The notes below the pieces were generated by a model. It saw only the letters and a program-made list of their open reading frames with translations, was not told the DNA's origin and did not search any database. From an uncultured Roseburia sp. (lineage in GTDB: Bacteria; Bacillota; Clostridia; Lachnospirales; Lachnospiraceae): a stretch of 45,571 nt of DNA. The stretch lies in contig CAAELX010000049.1 of NCBI GenBank assembly GCA_900756925.1, positions 1 to 45,571 on the forward strand, given 5' to 3'. Of the stretch, positions 32,015-40,672 are shown piece by piece (the first letter of the stretch is position 1; every line of letters starts with the position of its first letter). The position numbers and the translations under genes were made by a program.

Positions 32015-32386
32015 AAAAAAATCCCCTGTAGTAAAAAGTGATGAATAACAAAAAGCCTCATATATAGAAAGTATAGAATAGAATGATTGTGGATGCAAGA
32101 GAAAAAAGAAAAAAATTTTCATAACAAAAGAAATGGAAGAGAAAAGAAAAGCTAAAATTATAACAAAGTAGAAAGAAAATTAGAAAGGAAAATTTGCTGA
32201 TTTCGAAAAATAAAATGTATATATGCAATTGAACGGAAAAGAAAATGTATTTTAAATAAAAACTGTGCAAATACAACAAATTTTCAAAATGAAATATAGT
32301 GAAAACGCGGATGGACAAAATGAAAATTATTTTCTGAAATGAAATTACTTCAAACGAGAAACTTTAAAAAAAGGAGAAGAGGGAAT
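32015..32386 (+). promoter_or_regulatory. Divergent AT-rich control region with candidate RpiR operator
   Basis: No gene lies in this 372-bp gap. A promoter-like pair TGGACA (32312-32317) and TGAAAT (32335-32340) is spaced 17 bp, and the spacer holds the 6-1-6 palindrome GAAAAT-T-ATTTTC (32322-32334). A related ATTTTC-AAAAT-GAAAT motif lies at about 32280-32295. Binding there would repress the transporter promoter. The match to any known operator is inferred only from position and symmetry. Confidence 0.4.
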
Positions 32387-33667
32387 ATGAAGAAAAAGTT
32401 TATTGCTACTTTAATGGTTGGGGCAATGGCAGCAAGCTTATTTGCCGGATGCGGTGTACAGCAGACAGGCGGCAGCAGCCAGGCATCTTCTGAGAAGACA
32501 GAGGACAAGGCAGAAGAGAAGACAGATGGAACAGAGGCTGCATCAGAAGAAGCAGGCGGATCTGATCTTTCCGCAGACATCACATTATGGACATATCCGA
32601 TTGGAAAATGGGGTGACTCCGCAACAGTTGATTCCTTAATCACAGAGTTCAATAAGGAATATCCGGGAGTACACGTAAGCGTTGAGTACTTAGATTATAC
32701 TAACGGTGATGATCAGGTAAATACAGCAATCGAAGGTGGACAGGCTCCAGACCTTATTATGGAAGGACCTGAAAGACTTGTTGCAAACTGGGGCGCTAAA
32801 GGACTGATGGTTGACCTTTCGGACATCGTAGACGACACAGACAAGGCAGAAATTTACGAATCCGTATTATCTGCATGTGTAAACAGCGATGGCGCTACTT
32901 ATGAATATCCACTCTGTATGACAGCTCACTGCATGGCAATTAACAAGACTGTATTCGAAGCAGCAGATGCAATGCAGTATGTTGATGCAGATACCCATAC
33001 ATGGACCACAGAGAATTTCTTGAAAGCAATCGATGCAGTTTATGATTACACAGGAACCACAGTCGGCGCAGTATACTGCAGCGGGCAGGGCGGTGACCAG
33101 GGTACAAGAGCACTGATCAACAACCTTTACGGTGGAACATTCACAGATGCTGCACATACCAAGTATACAGCAGATTCCGCAGAGAACGTAAAAGCAATTC
33201 AGGCATTAGTTGATTCCAAGGGTATCGGATTTGATGCTTCCATCGCAGGTGGTGACGAGATCAACTTATTCCGTCAGGGCGTATTAAACGTAGCATTCTG
33301 CTGGAATATTGCACAGCAGACCAACACAGATAACAATGACGCAGGTCTTACAAACGATGGCGATGAGATCCTCTTCATGGCATTCCCATCTGAGAGCGGT
33401 ACAGACACAAAGCTTTGCGGCGGTATCTGGGGATTTGGAGTATTTGACAATGGTGATGCTGACCTTACAGGTCTTTACAGCGACAACGAGATTATGAAAG
33501 ACTACGGTACATTAATGCAGTATCTTGGCGACTACTACCAGGTAACAGGCGGATGGGCAGAAGCTCGTACAGCTTGGTGGAACATGCTCCAGCAGGTAGG
33601 AAGCGGCGCTGATGTTCAGACAGCAGTTGACGAATTTGTAGCAACCGCTAACGCAGCAGCACAGTAA
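32387..33667 (+). CDS. ABC sugar-binding lipoprotein, probably for sialic acid
   Basis: A 426-aa extracellular solute-binding protein of family 1. The signal peptide MKKKFIATLMVGAMAA ends in lipobox LFAGC with lipidated Cys22. A Ser/Glu/Thr-rich tether follows (~25-62), then the mature domain starting DLSADITLWTYPIGKWGD, with typical blocks EGGQAPDLIMEGPERLVANWGAKG and FRQGVLNVAFCWN. The ATG at 32387 follows AAGGAGAAGAGGG. It is the first gene of the transporter and nan operon; the neighbours yhcH, nanE and nanK suggest that sialic acid or an N-acetylmannosamine derivative is the ligand. A terminator directly behind it probably lowers permease expression relative to this protein. Confidence 0.88.
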   Translation: MKKKFIATLMVGAMAASLFAGCGVQQTGGSSQASSEKTEDKAEEKTDGTEAASEEAGGSDLSADITLWTYPIGKWGDSATVDSLITEFNKEYPGVHVSVEYLDYTNGDDQVNTAIEGGQAPDLIMEGPERLVANWGAKGLMVDLSDIVDDTDKAEIYESVLSACVNSDGATYEYPLCMTAHCMAINKTVFEAADAMQYVDADTHTWTTENFLKAIDAVYDYTGTTVGAVYCSGQGGDQGTRALINNLYGGTFTDAAHTKYTADSAENVKAIQALVDSKGIGFDASIAGGDEINLFRQGVLNVAFCWNIAQQTNTDNNDAGLTNDGDEILFMAFPSESGTDTKLCGGIWGFGVFDNGDADLTGLYSDNEIMKDYGTLMQYLGDYYQVTGGWAEARTAWWNMLQQVGSGADVQTAVDEFVATANAAAQ

Positions 33668-33704
33668 ATCAAAACGCAATGACAGTGTGACTGTCAGTAA
33701 CGAT

Positions 33705-33742
33705 AAACCCCTCCTCACAGGATTTCCGAAGGAGGGGTTTTT
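33705..33742 (+). terminator. Terminator between binding protein and permease genes
   Basis: A perfect stem AAACCCCTCCT with AGGAGGGGTTT, loop of 14 nt, then TTT. Such partial terminators inside ABC operons raise the ratio of binding protein to permease. A small GACAGT-GTG-ACTGTC hairpin precedes it (33681-33695). Confidence 0.85.
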
Positions 33743-33763
33743 ACAGAAAAAGTTGTTGAAAGG

Positions 33764-34684
33764 ATGGTGTTTTCTTTGAAATCAGCTATAAAACCATCAA
33801 AGCGCAGCCGTGTACTGGTCAGAAAAGAGACGACTGCCGCATACTTATTTTTACTTCCTAGTTTGATTTTCTTTCTGGGATTTGTAATCTATCCGATCGT
33901 ATTATGTGTGTGGACCAGTTTTTTTGACTCGACGATGAACTCGGCAGATGTTTTTGTCGGACTTGCAAACTATAAAGAATTATTCCAGGATAAGATTTTC
34001 CTGGGAGCACTTAAGAACACGTTTATTATTGTAATTGTATCGGTGCCGATCACCTGTATTTTTTCCTTATGGGTATCGTCTGTTATCGTAAATCTGAAGG
34101 GATGGGCAACTTCCTTATTCAGAATTATCTTTTACCTTCCGGTTGTAACAGGTTCCGTTGCTGTTACCGTTGTATGGAAGTGGATGTTCAATAATTACTA
34201 CGGAATTTTTAATTACCTTGGTACGAAGACAGGGCTTATCGATCAGAACATCAACTGGCTTGGTGATGAAAGATATGCACTCGGATGTATCATTTTAATT
34301 TTGCTTACAACTTCTGTTGGTCAGCCGATTGTACTTTATGTATCCGCACTTGGCAATGTGGACGCTTCTCTGGTAGAGGCAGCCAATGTAGACGGAGCAA
34401 CCAGCATACAGGCTTTCTGGAAGATTAAGTGGCTACAGATCATGCCGACCACATTATATATTTTCGTTATTACAACGATTAACAGTTTCCAGTGTTTCGC
34501 GCTGATTCAGTTACTGACATCCGGTGGACCGAACCACAGCACAGACACGATCATGTACTACATTTATTATTCCGCATTTAAGCTGTACCGTTATGGATAT
34601 GGAGATGCAATGGGTGTTGTTCTTGCCATTATTATTGCGATTCTGTCTGCAATTCAGTTTAAACTTGGAAACAGCAACGATTAG
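33764..34684 (+). CDS. ABC sugar transporter permease 1 (MalF type)
   Basis: A 306-aa inner membrane permease with six predicted segments; the first is AAYLFLLPSLIFFLGFVIYPIVLCVW near residue 25. The coupling EAA motif is EAANVDGATSIQAFWKIKWLQIMP near 207, which contacts the ATPase. The family N-terminus and length are normal. No ATPase gene occurs in the locus, as usual for this class, which shares an MsmK-type ATPase encoded elsewhere. The start is uncertain: ATG 33764 follows AAAGG directly, while GTG 33767 or TTG 33776 would have better spacing. It is followed by the second permease 14 bp later. Confidence 0.88.
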   Translation: MVFSLKSAIKPSKRSRVLVRKETTAAYLFLLPSLIFFLGFVIYPIVLCVWTSFFDSTMNSADVFVGLANYKELFQDKIFLGALKNTFIIVIVSVPITCIFSLWVSSVIVNLKGWATSLFRIIFYLPVVTGSVAVTVVWKWMFNNYYGIFNYLGTKTGLIDQNINWLGDERYALGCIILILLTTSVGQPIVLYVSALGNVDASLVEAANVDGATSIQAFWKIKWLQIMPTTLYIFVITTINSFQCFALIQLLTSGGPNHSTDTIMYYIYYSAFKLYRYGYGDAMGVVLAIIIAILSAIQFKLGNSND

Positions 34685-34698
34685 GAGGGAGAAGAGAC

Positions 34699-35433
34699 AT
34701 GGAAAATACAAAAAGTGCAAAACACCCTTCTGCTTATAAAATTATCAGCGTCATTATCATTGTGATCCTGGCAATTTTATTTACATTCCCGCTGTACTGG
34801 ATCATCACAGGATCCTTCAAGACGAACGCAGCGATCAACTCCACCACCCCGATCTGGTGGCCGACGGAGTGGACACTTGCAAACTATCAGAAGCTATTCA
34901 GCCGTCAGACGGCACCATTATATCAGTTCAATATCCCGTTCAGCAGCCTGATCACAGGAAGCAGGGACATTAAACTGACAGTCATAGGACCAAGCGTTCC
35001 GGCAGCGATCCGCTGGCTGATCAACACGGTGTTCATGGCAGTCATGTCCATGATCCTCACCTGTATCACAGCTTCCATGGCAGGCTATGCACTTGCTAAG
35101 AAGCGTTTCGTTGGAAGACAGCTATTATTTACACTGATCGTATGTGCAATGGCATTACCAAAACAGGTTATCCTGGTTCCATTGCTCCGCGAAATGTCAA
35201 GCTTAAATCTTTATAATACGATCTGGGCAGTTATCTTCCCAATCGTAGGCTGGCCGTTTGGCGTATTTCTGATGAAGCAGTTCTCGGAAGGCGTTCCGTC
35301 CGAAATGTTGGAGGCGGCACAGATTGACGGGGCAAGTGAGGCGAAGACGTTCATCCAGATCGTTGTGCCAATGATTAAACCGGGTATCGGAGCCCTTGCT
35401 ATTTTTACCTTTATCAACAGTTGGAACGATTGA
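34699..35433 (+). pseudogene. ABC sugar transporter permease 2 (MalG type), C-terminally truncated
   Basis: A 244-aa product. It begins normally after TTAGGAGGGAGAAGAG and has TFPLYWIITGSFK near residue 28, and the EAA motif EAAQIDGASEAKTFIQIVVPMIKPG near 207. The protein stops right after FTFINSWND, where family members continue with a further ~35 residues including the last membrane helix (usually beginning Y/F-x-W). From that point the DNA becomes the tail of a NanA-like gene in another frame, which gives the TGA at 35431-35433. The missing last helix should destroy transport. A single deletion joining the two genes explains both defects. Confidence 0.8.
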
Positions 35434-35596
35434 AGCAAAAGGCAACCTGTATGCAGTCCAGAAAGAGATCTTACGCAGAATGTATGGTTTAGAGCTCGGA
35501 AGCGTCAGATTACCGTTAGCTCCATTAGTACCGGAAGATGAAGTGGTAGTTGTGGAAGCCCAGAAGATGATCGAGGCAGCGATCGCAGAGCTGTAA
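35424..35596 (+). pseudogene. nanA: 3' remnant of N-acetylneuraminate lyase
   Basis: In the frame shifted from the permease, codons read IEAKGNLYAVQKEILRRMYG, then SVRLPLAPLVPEDE and a final helix MIEAAIAEL. This is the C-terminal part of the dihydrodipicolinate synthase/N-acetylneuraminate lyase family; its identity as NanA rests on the fit of this tail and on the nan neighbours. The catalytic Lys and the Y-x-x-Y/G-x-S-x-G regions, ~240 residues, are absent. No start codon with a binding site serves it; a weak in-frame start at 35396 lies within the permease sequence. The frame ends at TAA 35594-35596. The lyase step is therefore missing unless another copy exists. Confidence 0.78.
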
Positions 35597-35679
35597 GAAG
35601 CCGGAGAATTCTGATTTGAGACAATAGTGTGGGACTGACAGAATGCTGTCAGCCCCGTATGGAAAAAGAGGAGTATCTT

Positions 35680-36129
35680 ATGATTGCAGATACAATAAAA
35701 AATATCGAAAAATACCGCGGTCTTTCCAAAAACTTAGATACCGCAATCGCTTTCCTGAAAGCATATGACTTAAGTTCACTGCCGGATGGAAGAACAGTTG
35801 TCGATGAGGCGCGGGTTTTTGTGAATGTTATGGAAGCAGATTTTAGGGAAGCTGAGGGTGCAGCATATGAGTATCATAAAAAGTATGCAGATATCCAAAT
35901 AAATATAGACGGAAGTGAACGCTGGGAGTATACTGTAGACGGAAGTCCGGAAGGCACATTTGATGAGGCTTCGGACTTTGGACTTAAGAAGGGTGATGCA
36001 TCAGGAAGCGGTATATTAGGAGATGACAGATTCGTTATTTTCTTCCCAGATGAATTACATAAACCGAGCTGTATCAACGGCTCATGCAGACACGTAAGAA
36101 AAGCAGTTGTCAAAGTGGAGATATCCTGA
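35680..36129 (+). CDS. yhcH: YhcH/YjgK/YiaL family protein, sialic-acid anomerase-like
   Basis: A 149-aa cupin-like protein of the DUF386 family. It shows YEYHKKYADIQINIDGSERWEY near residue 66, and FVIFFPDELHKPSCINGSCRHVRKAVVKVEI at the end, where Glu, His and His form the metal/ligand pocket. In E. coli the homologue NanQ (YhcH) speeds the alpha/beta anomerisation of N-acetylneuraminate, and the position between the nanA remnant and nanE supports the same role. The ATG at 35680 follows AAAGAGGAGTATC; an in-frame GTG at 35629 has no binding site. A CTGACAG/CTGTCAG hairpin lies just upstream (35635-35652). Confidence 0.85.
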   Translation: MIADTIKNIEKYRGLSKNLDTAIAFLKAYDLSSLPDGRTVVDEARVFVNVMEADFREAEGAAYEYHKKYADIQINIDGSERWEYTVDGSPEGTFDEASDFGLKKGDASGSGILGDDRFVIFFPDELHKPSCINGSCRHVRKAVVKVEIS

Positions 36130-36188
36130 GGCGTATGACTTGGGATTTCTCTGGTTCCTGACAGATAGGAAAAGGAGAACGAAAACAT

Positions 36189-36884
36189 ATGGACAGACAG
36201 GCAGTATTAGATCAGATCAAAGGCGGGCTTATCGTATCCTGCCAGGCATTAGAGCATGAACCGCTCTACACGAAAGAAGGCGGAGTGATGCCATTGATGG
36301 CAAAAGCAGCTGCGCAGTCAGGGGCAGTGGGGATCCGTGCCAACACTGTAAGAGATATTACTCAGATTAAGGAAGTCGTAGACCTTCCGGTCATCGGCAT
36401 TATTAAGAAGGATTATGAAGGAACACCAATGTATATTACCGTAACCATGAAGGAAGTGGATGAACTGGTAGCATGTGGTGTAGATATTCTTGCTGTTCAG
36501 GGAACAAGTGCACTGCGTCCGGATGGAAGCACAGCAGCACAGTTCATTGAGCAGATCAAGGCAAAGTATCCAAAACAGCTTGTGATGGCAGACTGCGCTA
36601 CTGTGGAAGAGGGAATCGCCTGCGCCAATGCAGGGGCAGACTTCATCGGAACCACCATGCGTGGTTACACACCGGAGACAAAGGGATGCGATGATATCGA
36701 TTATGATTTCATTCATGAACTGGTAGAGAAGTGCCCGGCAAAAGTAATTGCAGAGGGACATATCCACTATCCGGAGCAGGCAAAGAAAGCATTAGAGGCA
36801 GGTGCCTTTGCACTTGTAGTCGGCGGTGCAATCACACGTCCGGCAGAGATTACAGCAAGATTTGTAGCTGCTATCGAGAAATAA
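36189..36884 (+). CDS. nanE: N-acylglucosamine-6-phosphate 2-epimerase
   Basis: A 231-aa TIM-barrel enzyme turning N-acetylmannosamine-6-phosphate into N-acetylglucosamine-6-phosphate. It shows GGLIVSCQALEHEPL near residue 10, the catalytic Lys region GIIKKDYEGTPMYITVT near 78, VMADCATVEEG near 135, and the phosphate-binding loops IAEGHIHYPEQA and ALVVGGAITRP at the end. The length is normal. The ATG at 36189 follows AAAAGGAGAACG. It lies 59 bp behind yhcH in the same operon, with a terminator after it and nanK 220 bp further on. Confidence 0.95.
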   Translation: MDRQAVLDQIKGGLIVSCQALEHEPLYTKEGGVMPLMAKAAAQSGAVGIRANTVRDITQIKEVVDLPVIGIIKKDYEGTPMYITVTMKEVDELVACGVDILAVQGTSALRPDGSTAAQFIEQIKAKYPKQLVMADCATVEEGIACANAGADFIGTTMRGYTPETKGCDDIDYDFIHELVEKCPAKVIAEGHIHYPEQAKKALEAGAFALVVGGAITRPAEITARFVAAIEK

Positions 36885-36968
36885 TACACGGCACGGGAAG
36901 AAATTTTCACGCAATGTGAAATCGGGCAGTGAAAAGAAAGCTTAGAGAACAGAAAATAAGAGAAAAAA

Positions 36969-36995
36969 GAGTCTGCTGGCCAGAAAATGCTGGCA
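36969..36995 (+). terminator. Terminator-like hairpin between nanE and nanK
   Basis: AGTCT/AGGCT and GCCAG/CTGGC pair around an AAAATG loop, with a GCTG bulge, and run into six T. It would end or reduce transcription before nanK. Confidence 0.6.
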
Positions 36996-37103
36996 GGCTT
37001 TTTTGATTCAGGGATTCAGAGAATGCGACGGCAACGTTGAAATAAACAGTGATTCAATAAGGCGGAAGAGAATCAGACAAGAAAGAAAAAAGGCAGGAAA
37101 AAG

Positions 37104-37994
37104 ATGGCAGATAAAAAAGTTGTAGCGATTGACATAGGTGGAACCGCAATTAAATCCGGCATGTGGAACGGTCGGACATTAGAGGAAATCAAAGAGACAG
37201 AGACACTTGCTGCACAGGGCGGGGAAGCCCTGATGGAGCGTGTAAAGGGAATTATAAGCAGCTATGGGGATGTCTTTGATGCGATCGGCATCAGCACTGC
37301 CGGTGAAGTGAATACGAATGACGGCAGCATCTATTATGCGAACAGCAATATCCCAGGCTATACCGGAATGCCGGTGAAGAAGATCATGGAGGAAACCTTT
37401 CATGTGCCGACGGCGGTAGAAAATGACGTGAATGCGGCGGCACTCGGGGAATTGAGGGCAGGTGCGGCAAAAGGCTGTAACGATTTTCTATGTCTGACAT
37501 ACGGAACCGGGGTTGGTGGAAGTATCGTAATTGACAGAAAAGTATATCAGGGAGCATCCTTTTCTGCGGGAAGCTTTGGCGGTATCGTGATCCATCCTGA
37601 GGAAAAGAAGGGTACGGACAGTCTGGAAGGCTGCTATGAGAGATGCGCTTCCACAACCGGACTTGTGAAACGCGCAAAGACAGTGGATGCCTCCCTGGAT
37701 AATGGCAGGAAGATCTTTGCGGCAAAGGACAGGCCGGAGGTGAAGGTACAGATTGATGCGTGGATTGACGATATCTGTACCGGACTTGTGACCATAACGA
37801 CTATTTTTAACCCGTCAAGGATTATCTTAGGCGGCGGAGTTATGGCACAGGAATATGTACTTTCCGAAGTGAACCGCAGAGTGAAGGAGCAGATTGCACC
37901 GGGACTCCGGAAGGTTGAGATCGTTCCGGCAAAGCTGGCAAACACAGCCGGTATGATAGGGGCAGTAAGCCTTGCGGAGAAGCTGTTGGCGTAA
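37104..37994 (+). CDS. nanK: ROK-family kinase, probable N-acetylmannosamine kinase
   Basis: A 296-aa sugar kinase of the ROK family, likely phosphorylating N-acetylmannosamine. The N-terminal phosphate-binding motif is AIDIGGTAIKSGMW near residue 8, the sugar-binding/catalytic region ENDVNAAALGELRAGAAKG near 107 (Asp in N-D-V-N), LTYGTGVGGSIVIDRK near 130, and the adenosine motif IILGGGVM near 240. The usual ROK zinc motif C-x-C-G-x-x-G-C is not present; EGCYERCAST takes its place, as in several Firmicute relatives. The assignment to NanK rests on the position behind nanE; glucokinase or fructokinase activity cannot be excluded. The ATG at 37104 follows GGCAGGAAAA. Confidence 0.85.
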   Translation: MADKKVVAIDIGGTAIKSGMWNGRTLEEIKETETLAAQGGEALMERVKGIISSYGDVFDAIGISTAGEVNTNDGSIYYANSNIPGYTGMPVKKIMEETFHVPTAVENDVNAAALGELRAGAAKGCNDFLCLTYGTGVGGSIVIDRKVYQGASFSAGSFGGIVIHPEEKKGTDSLEGCYERCASTTGLVKRAKTVDASLDNGRKIFAAKDRPEVKVQIDAWIDDICTGLVTITTIFNPSRIILGGGVMAQEYVLSEVNRRVKEQIAPGLRKVEIVPAKLANTAGMIGAVSLAEKLLA

Positions 37995-38127
37995 CCAGTA
38001 AGATGCGTGGATGGGACAATCTGCTTTCGACGGTTTTATGGAACGGGTACTGAGAGGGCTTGGACAGTCCGAGGCACCCCCGTAGAATCCCCGACCCTAG
38101 TTTTATGCCTGCTTCCACAGATTCTTT

Positions 38128-38156
38128 TTGCATCCGAGGATACAATGTGCTATAAT
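38128..38156 (+). promoter_or_regulatory. Promoter of the AGCS symporter gene
   Basis: TTGCAT (38128-38133) and TATAAT (38151-38156) are 17 bp apart with an extended -10 TGC. The ~150-nt leader that follows holds a CACTGCA/TGCAGTG hairpin (38245-38266) just before the ribosome binding site. The rest of the gap 37995-38304 shows no gene. Confidence 0.75.
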
Positions 38157-38304
38157 CCTAACGTTACATGCATTCGCGCTTTAACAGAGCAGAGTGTACG
38201 GCTGAAACGAAACTTTACAGCTGCTACAGAGAATTAGATCTGAACACTGCAGATCACATTGCAGTGTGGAGGGTAACGCATGGAATTGAGAGGAAATAAA
38301 AAAT

Positions 38305-39708
38305 ATGTTACAGGCAATTGAACAAATCAACAATGTAGTCAATAATTTCATCTGGGGTGTCCCGGCGATGATCTGCATTATCGGAGTCGGACTGTACTTA
38401 AGCATCCGTACCAGATTTTTGCAGATCCGTAAGTTCCCGTATGCGATGCGGGTGACACTCGGACGTATGAGAAAGAAGAAGGAAGCATCGGACGGGGCAC
38501 TGACACCGTTTCAGGCAGTCTGCACAGCACTTGCCGCTACGGTAGGAACCGGAAATGTGGCTGGTGTTGCAGGTGCGATCGCGATCGGTGGGCCAGGTGC
38601 AGTATTCTGGATGTGGATGTCTGCATTGCTTGGTATGTGTACAAAGTTCTCCGAGGTGACGTTAGCTGTTCATTTCCGCGAGAAAAATGCGGACGGTGAG
38701 TTAGTCGGCGGGCCAATGTACTATATCAAAAACGGATTAAAGAAGAATTGGATCTGGCTGGCATACCTTTTTTCCGCTTTTGGTGTGTTGACGGTCTTTG
38801 GAACCGGAAATGCAACGCAGGTCAACACGATCACAACGGCGATTGACTCTGCACTGTACAATTACAATCTGCTGTCAGAGGAGGCAACTCCGGTTTTTAA
38901 TCTGATTCTTGGCATCATCCTGGCCGTATTGATTGCATTGATCTTAATCGGCGGAATCAAGCGGATCGGACAGGTGACAGAGAAGCTGGTTCCTTTTATG
39001 GCAATTATTTATATTATTCTGGCAGTTGGCGTTGTTCTCATCAATTTCCGTACGATCCCGGCTGTATTTGGTGCGATTTTTGAAGGAGCGTTCAATCCGG
39101 CAGCCGTGACAGGTGGTGCTGTGGGAAGCTTTTTCATGAGCATGAAAAAGGGTGTTTCCAGAGGAATCTTCTCGAATGAAGCAGGACTTGGAACCGGTTC
39201 GATCGCACATGCATGCGCAGATACGAGAAAGCCGGTCAAACAGGGATTCTTCGGAATTTTTGAGGTGTTTGTGGATACGATCGTCATCTGTACACTGACG
39301 GCACTTGTTATTTTATGCAGCGGTGTCCCGGTCGGATATGGGGAAGCAGCAGGGGCTGAGCTTACAATCAACGGATTTACTTCTGTGTATGGCGGATGGG
39401 TATCCATCTTTACGGCGGTTGCCATGTGCTGTTTTGCATTTTCCACGATCATCGGATGGGGACTTTATGGTACGAGATGTATTGAGTTCTTATTCGGATC
39501 CCGTGCCAATAAACCATTTATGATTGTATATTCGCTTGTGGCGATTGTCGGGGCAACGATGAACCTGGGTCTGATGTGGAGCATTGCAGAGACCTTCAAT
39601 GGTTTAATGGTCATCCCGAACCTGATTGCGGTATTCTTATTATCCGGTGTTGTTGTGAAGCTGGTGAAGGAATATTTTGAGGGAGAAGGGAAAGAGAAAT
39701 ATTTATAG
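38305..39708 (+). CDS. AGCS-family sodium:alanine/glycine symporter
   Basis: A 467-aa membrane protein with about eleven helices. Family blocks are IWGVPAMICIIGVGLYLSIRTRFLQIRKF near residue 17, ALAATVGTGNVAGVAGAIAIGGPGAVFWMW near 77, the AGCS signature around GGPMYYIKNGLKKNW near 138, and FSNEAGLGTGSIAHACADT near 290. It imports alanine, glycine or a related amino acid with Na+. The ATG at 38305 follows GAGAGGAAAT. It has its own promoter and terminator, so a link to the nan genes is only by position. Confidence 0.92.
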   Translation: MLQAIEQINNVVNNFIWGVPAMICIIGVGLYLSIRTRFLQIRKFPYAMRVTLGRMRKKKEASDGALTPFQAVCTALAATVGTGNVAGVAGAIAIGGPGAVFWMWMSALLGMCTKFSEVTLAVHFREKNADGELVGGPMYYIKNGLKKNWIWLAYLFSAFGVLTVFGTGNATQVNTITTAIDSALYNYNLLSEEATPVFNLILGIILAVLIALILIGGIKRIGQVTEKLVPFMAIIYIILAVGVVLINFRTIPAVFGAIFEGAFNPAAVTGGAVGSFFMSMKKGVSRGIFSNEAGLGTGSIAHACADTRKPVKQGFFGIFEVFVDTIVICTLTALVILCSGVPVGYGEAAGAELTINGFTSVYGGWVSIFTAVAMCCFAFSTIIGWGLYGTRCIEFLFGSRANKPFMIVYSLVAIVGATMNLGLMWSIAETFNGLMVIPNLIAVFLLSGVVVKLVKEYFEGEGKEKYL

Positions 39709-39717
39709 AAAACATGG

Positions 39718-39775
39718 AATCCCTGGGGTTCCCATAGGATGCAGACCGTTCTGCCATATGGGAACCCCGGGGATT
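39718..39775. terminator. Long hairpin between convergent symporter and TPR genes
   Basis: A 19-bp stem with one mismatch or wobble (39718-39736 with 39757-39775) encloses GCAGA-CCGT-TCTGC. There is no strong T-tract on either side, but its position between convergent genes fits a bidirectional terminator. Confidence 0.6.
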
Positions 39776-39779
39776 TGTG

Positions 39780-40418
39780 TCATGATACGGAGCTAATATT
39801 CTTCAGCAGTTCCTGCACTTCTTCCACACTGTAAGGATCGTTAACCTGTTGGAAAACCTCAATGGCTTTTTTAAAATAAGAAGCTGCGTCCGCAGTTTCC
39901 TTCGATGCAGTCTTAATTTCCCCAAGCCCACGGCAGGCGCAGCCGATGGCGGTAAAATCTTTTGATTTTTCCGCAAAATCCAGCGCGAGCTGCATCTTTT
40001 CCTCAGCAAGAGCGAGGTCGCGAAGTTTCATGGCGACATAGCCCTGTTCATAAAGATTTACTGAGCGGACAAGCGGGTCATCCGGGAAGGATTCGTTGAT
40101 AATCGTTTCCTCCTGTAAAAACAGCTGGATTGCGGCATCATAAGCGCCAGCCATCCGTTCTGTCATGCCGGCCTGATGAACTGCAATATGTTTTTCTTCC
40201 GGATCGATGGCACTTGCAATCAATCTGGAGATATAAGTGCGTGCTTCTTCGAAATGTTCCAGAAAGCTCTCCACATAAATCAGCCCCATCAGAATCTGCC
40301 AGTAATGATCGTGGTCGGTGGATGGGGTTTTTGCGTAGCAATCTTTGTAGAGGGATTCAGCTTCGGTGTAATTGCCTGCGTCAAAGAGGGACCAGGCTTT
40401 GGACAGTGTCTCGGTCAT
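39780..40418 (-). CDS. Tetratricopeptide-repeat protein
   Basis: A 212-aa soluble, all-helical protein with TPR-like pairs. The clearest are LSKAWSLFDAGNYTEAESLYKDCY near residue 4, VHQAGMTERMAGAYDAAIQLFLQE near 84, YEQGYVAMKLRDLALAEEKMQLAL near 124, and RGLGEIKTASKETADAASYFKKAI near 165. No catalytic or DNA-binding domain is present, so it is probably a scaffold for protein contacts. The start at 40418 follows AAGGAGACCC on the minus strand; an upstream in-frame start at 40448 has no such site. It is divergent from the ABC operon. Confidence 0.78.
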   Translation of the reverse strand: MTETLSKAWSLFDAGNYTEAESLYKDCYAKTPSTDHDHYWQILMGLIYVESFLEHFEEARTYISRLIASAIDPEEKHIAVHQAGMTERMAGAYDAAIQLFLQEETIINESFPDDPLVRSVNLYEQGYVAMKLRDLALAEEKMQLALDFAEKSKDFTAIGCACRGLGEIKTASKETADAASYFKKAIEVFQQVNDPYSVEEVQELLKNISSVS

Positions 40419-40581
40419 AGGGTCTCCTTTTTTATCAGCCGTACTCAAAAATTCATTAAAAAAGATACGGTTATATTGTATTGATTGTATATATACAGAT
40501 TATAGTAAAGAAACAAAAAAAGACAAGCGATAAAATTTCTCAACAACAGTATTTCTTCCTTCAATCTTCCATGTCCTATGC

Positions 40582-40611
40582 TATAATTCTCCTGAAATTA
40601 GTGATAACTAA
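40582..40611 (+). promoter_or_regulatory. Promoter and possible operator of the second ABC operon
   Basis: An extended -10 TGC-TATAAT (TATAAT at 40582-40587) has only a poor -35 (TTCAAT, 16 bp upstream). Ten bases downstream is the inverted repeat TTAGT-GATA-ACTAA (40598-40611), which resembles sites of small dimeric repressors such as the MarR or GntR families. The operon itself has no regulator gene. Confidence 0.45.
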
Positions 40612-40672
40612 CTTACAAGCAGGAAAAGACAGCACAGCAGGGTTGTCAAATATGTGTTTGAAAGGGGAGACT

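Noticed and set aside
35396..35596. A genuine small protein gene
   Set aside because: Its start lies inside the permease sequence without a ribosome binding site, and its residues match the C-terminal end of a lyase.
37995..38127. Riboswitch between nanK and the symporter gene
   Set aside because: Only short weak pairings (for example CTTGGAC/GTCCGAG) are visible and no known aptamer core was recognised; the promoter of the symporter lies downstream of it.
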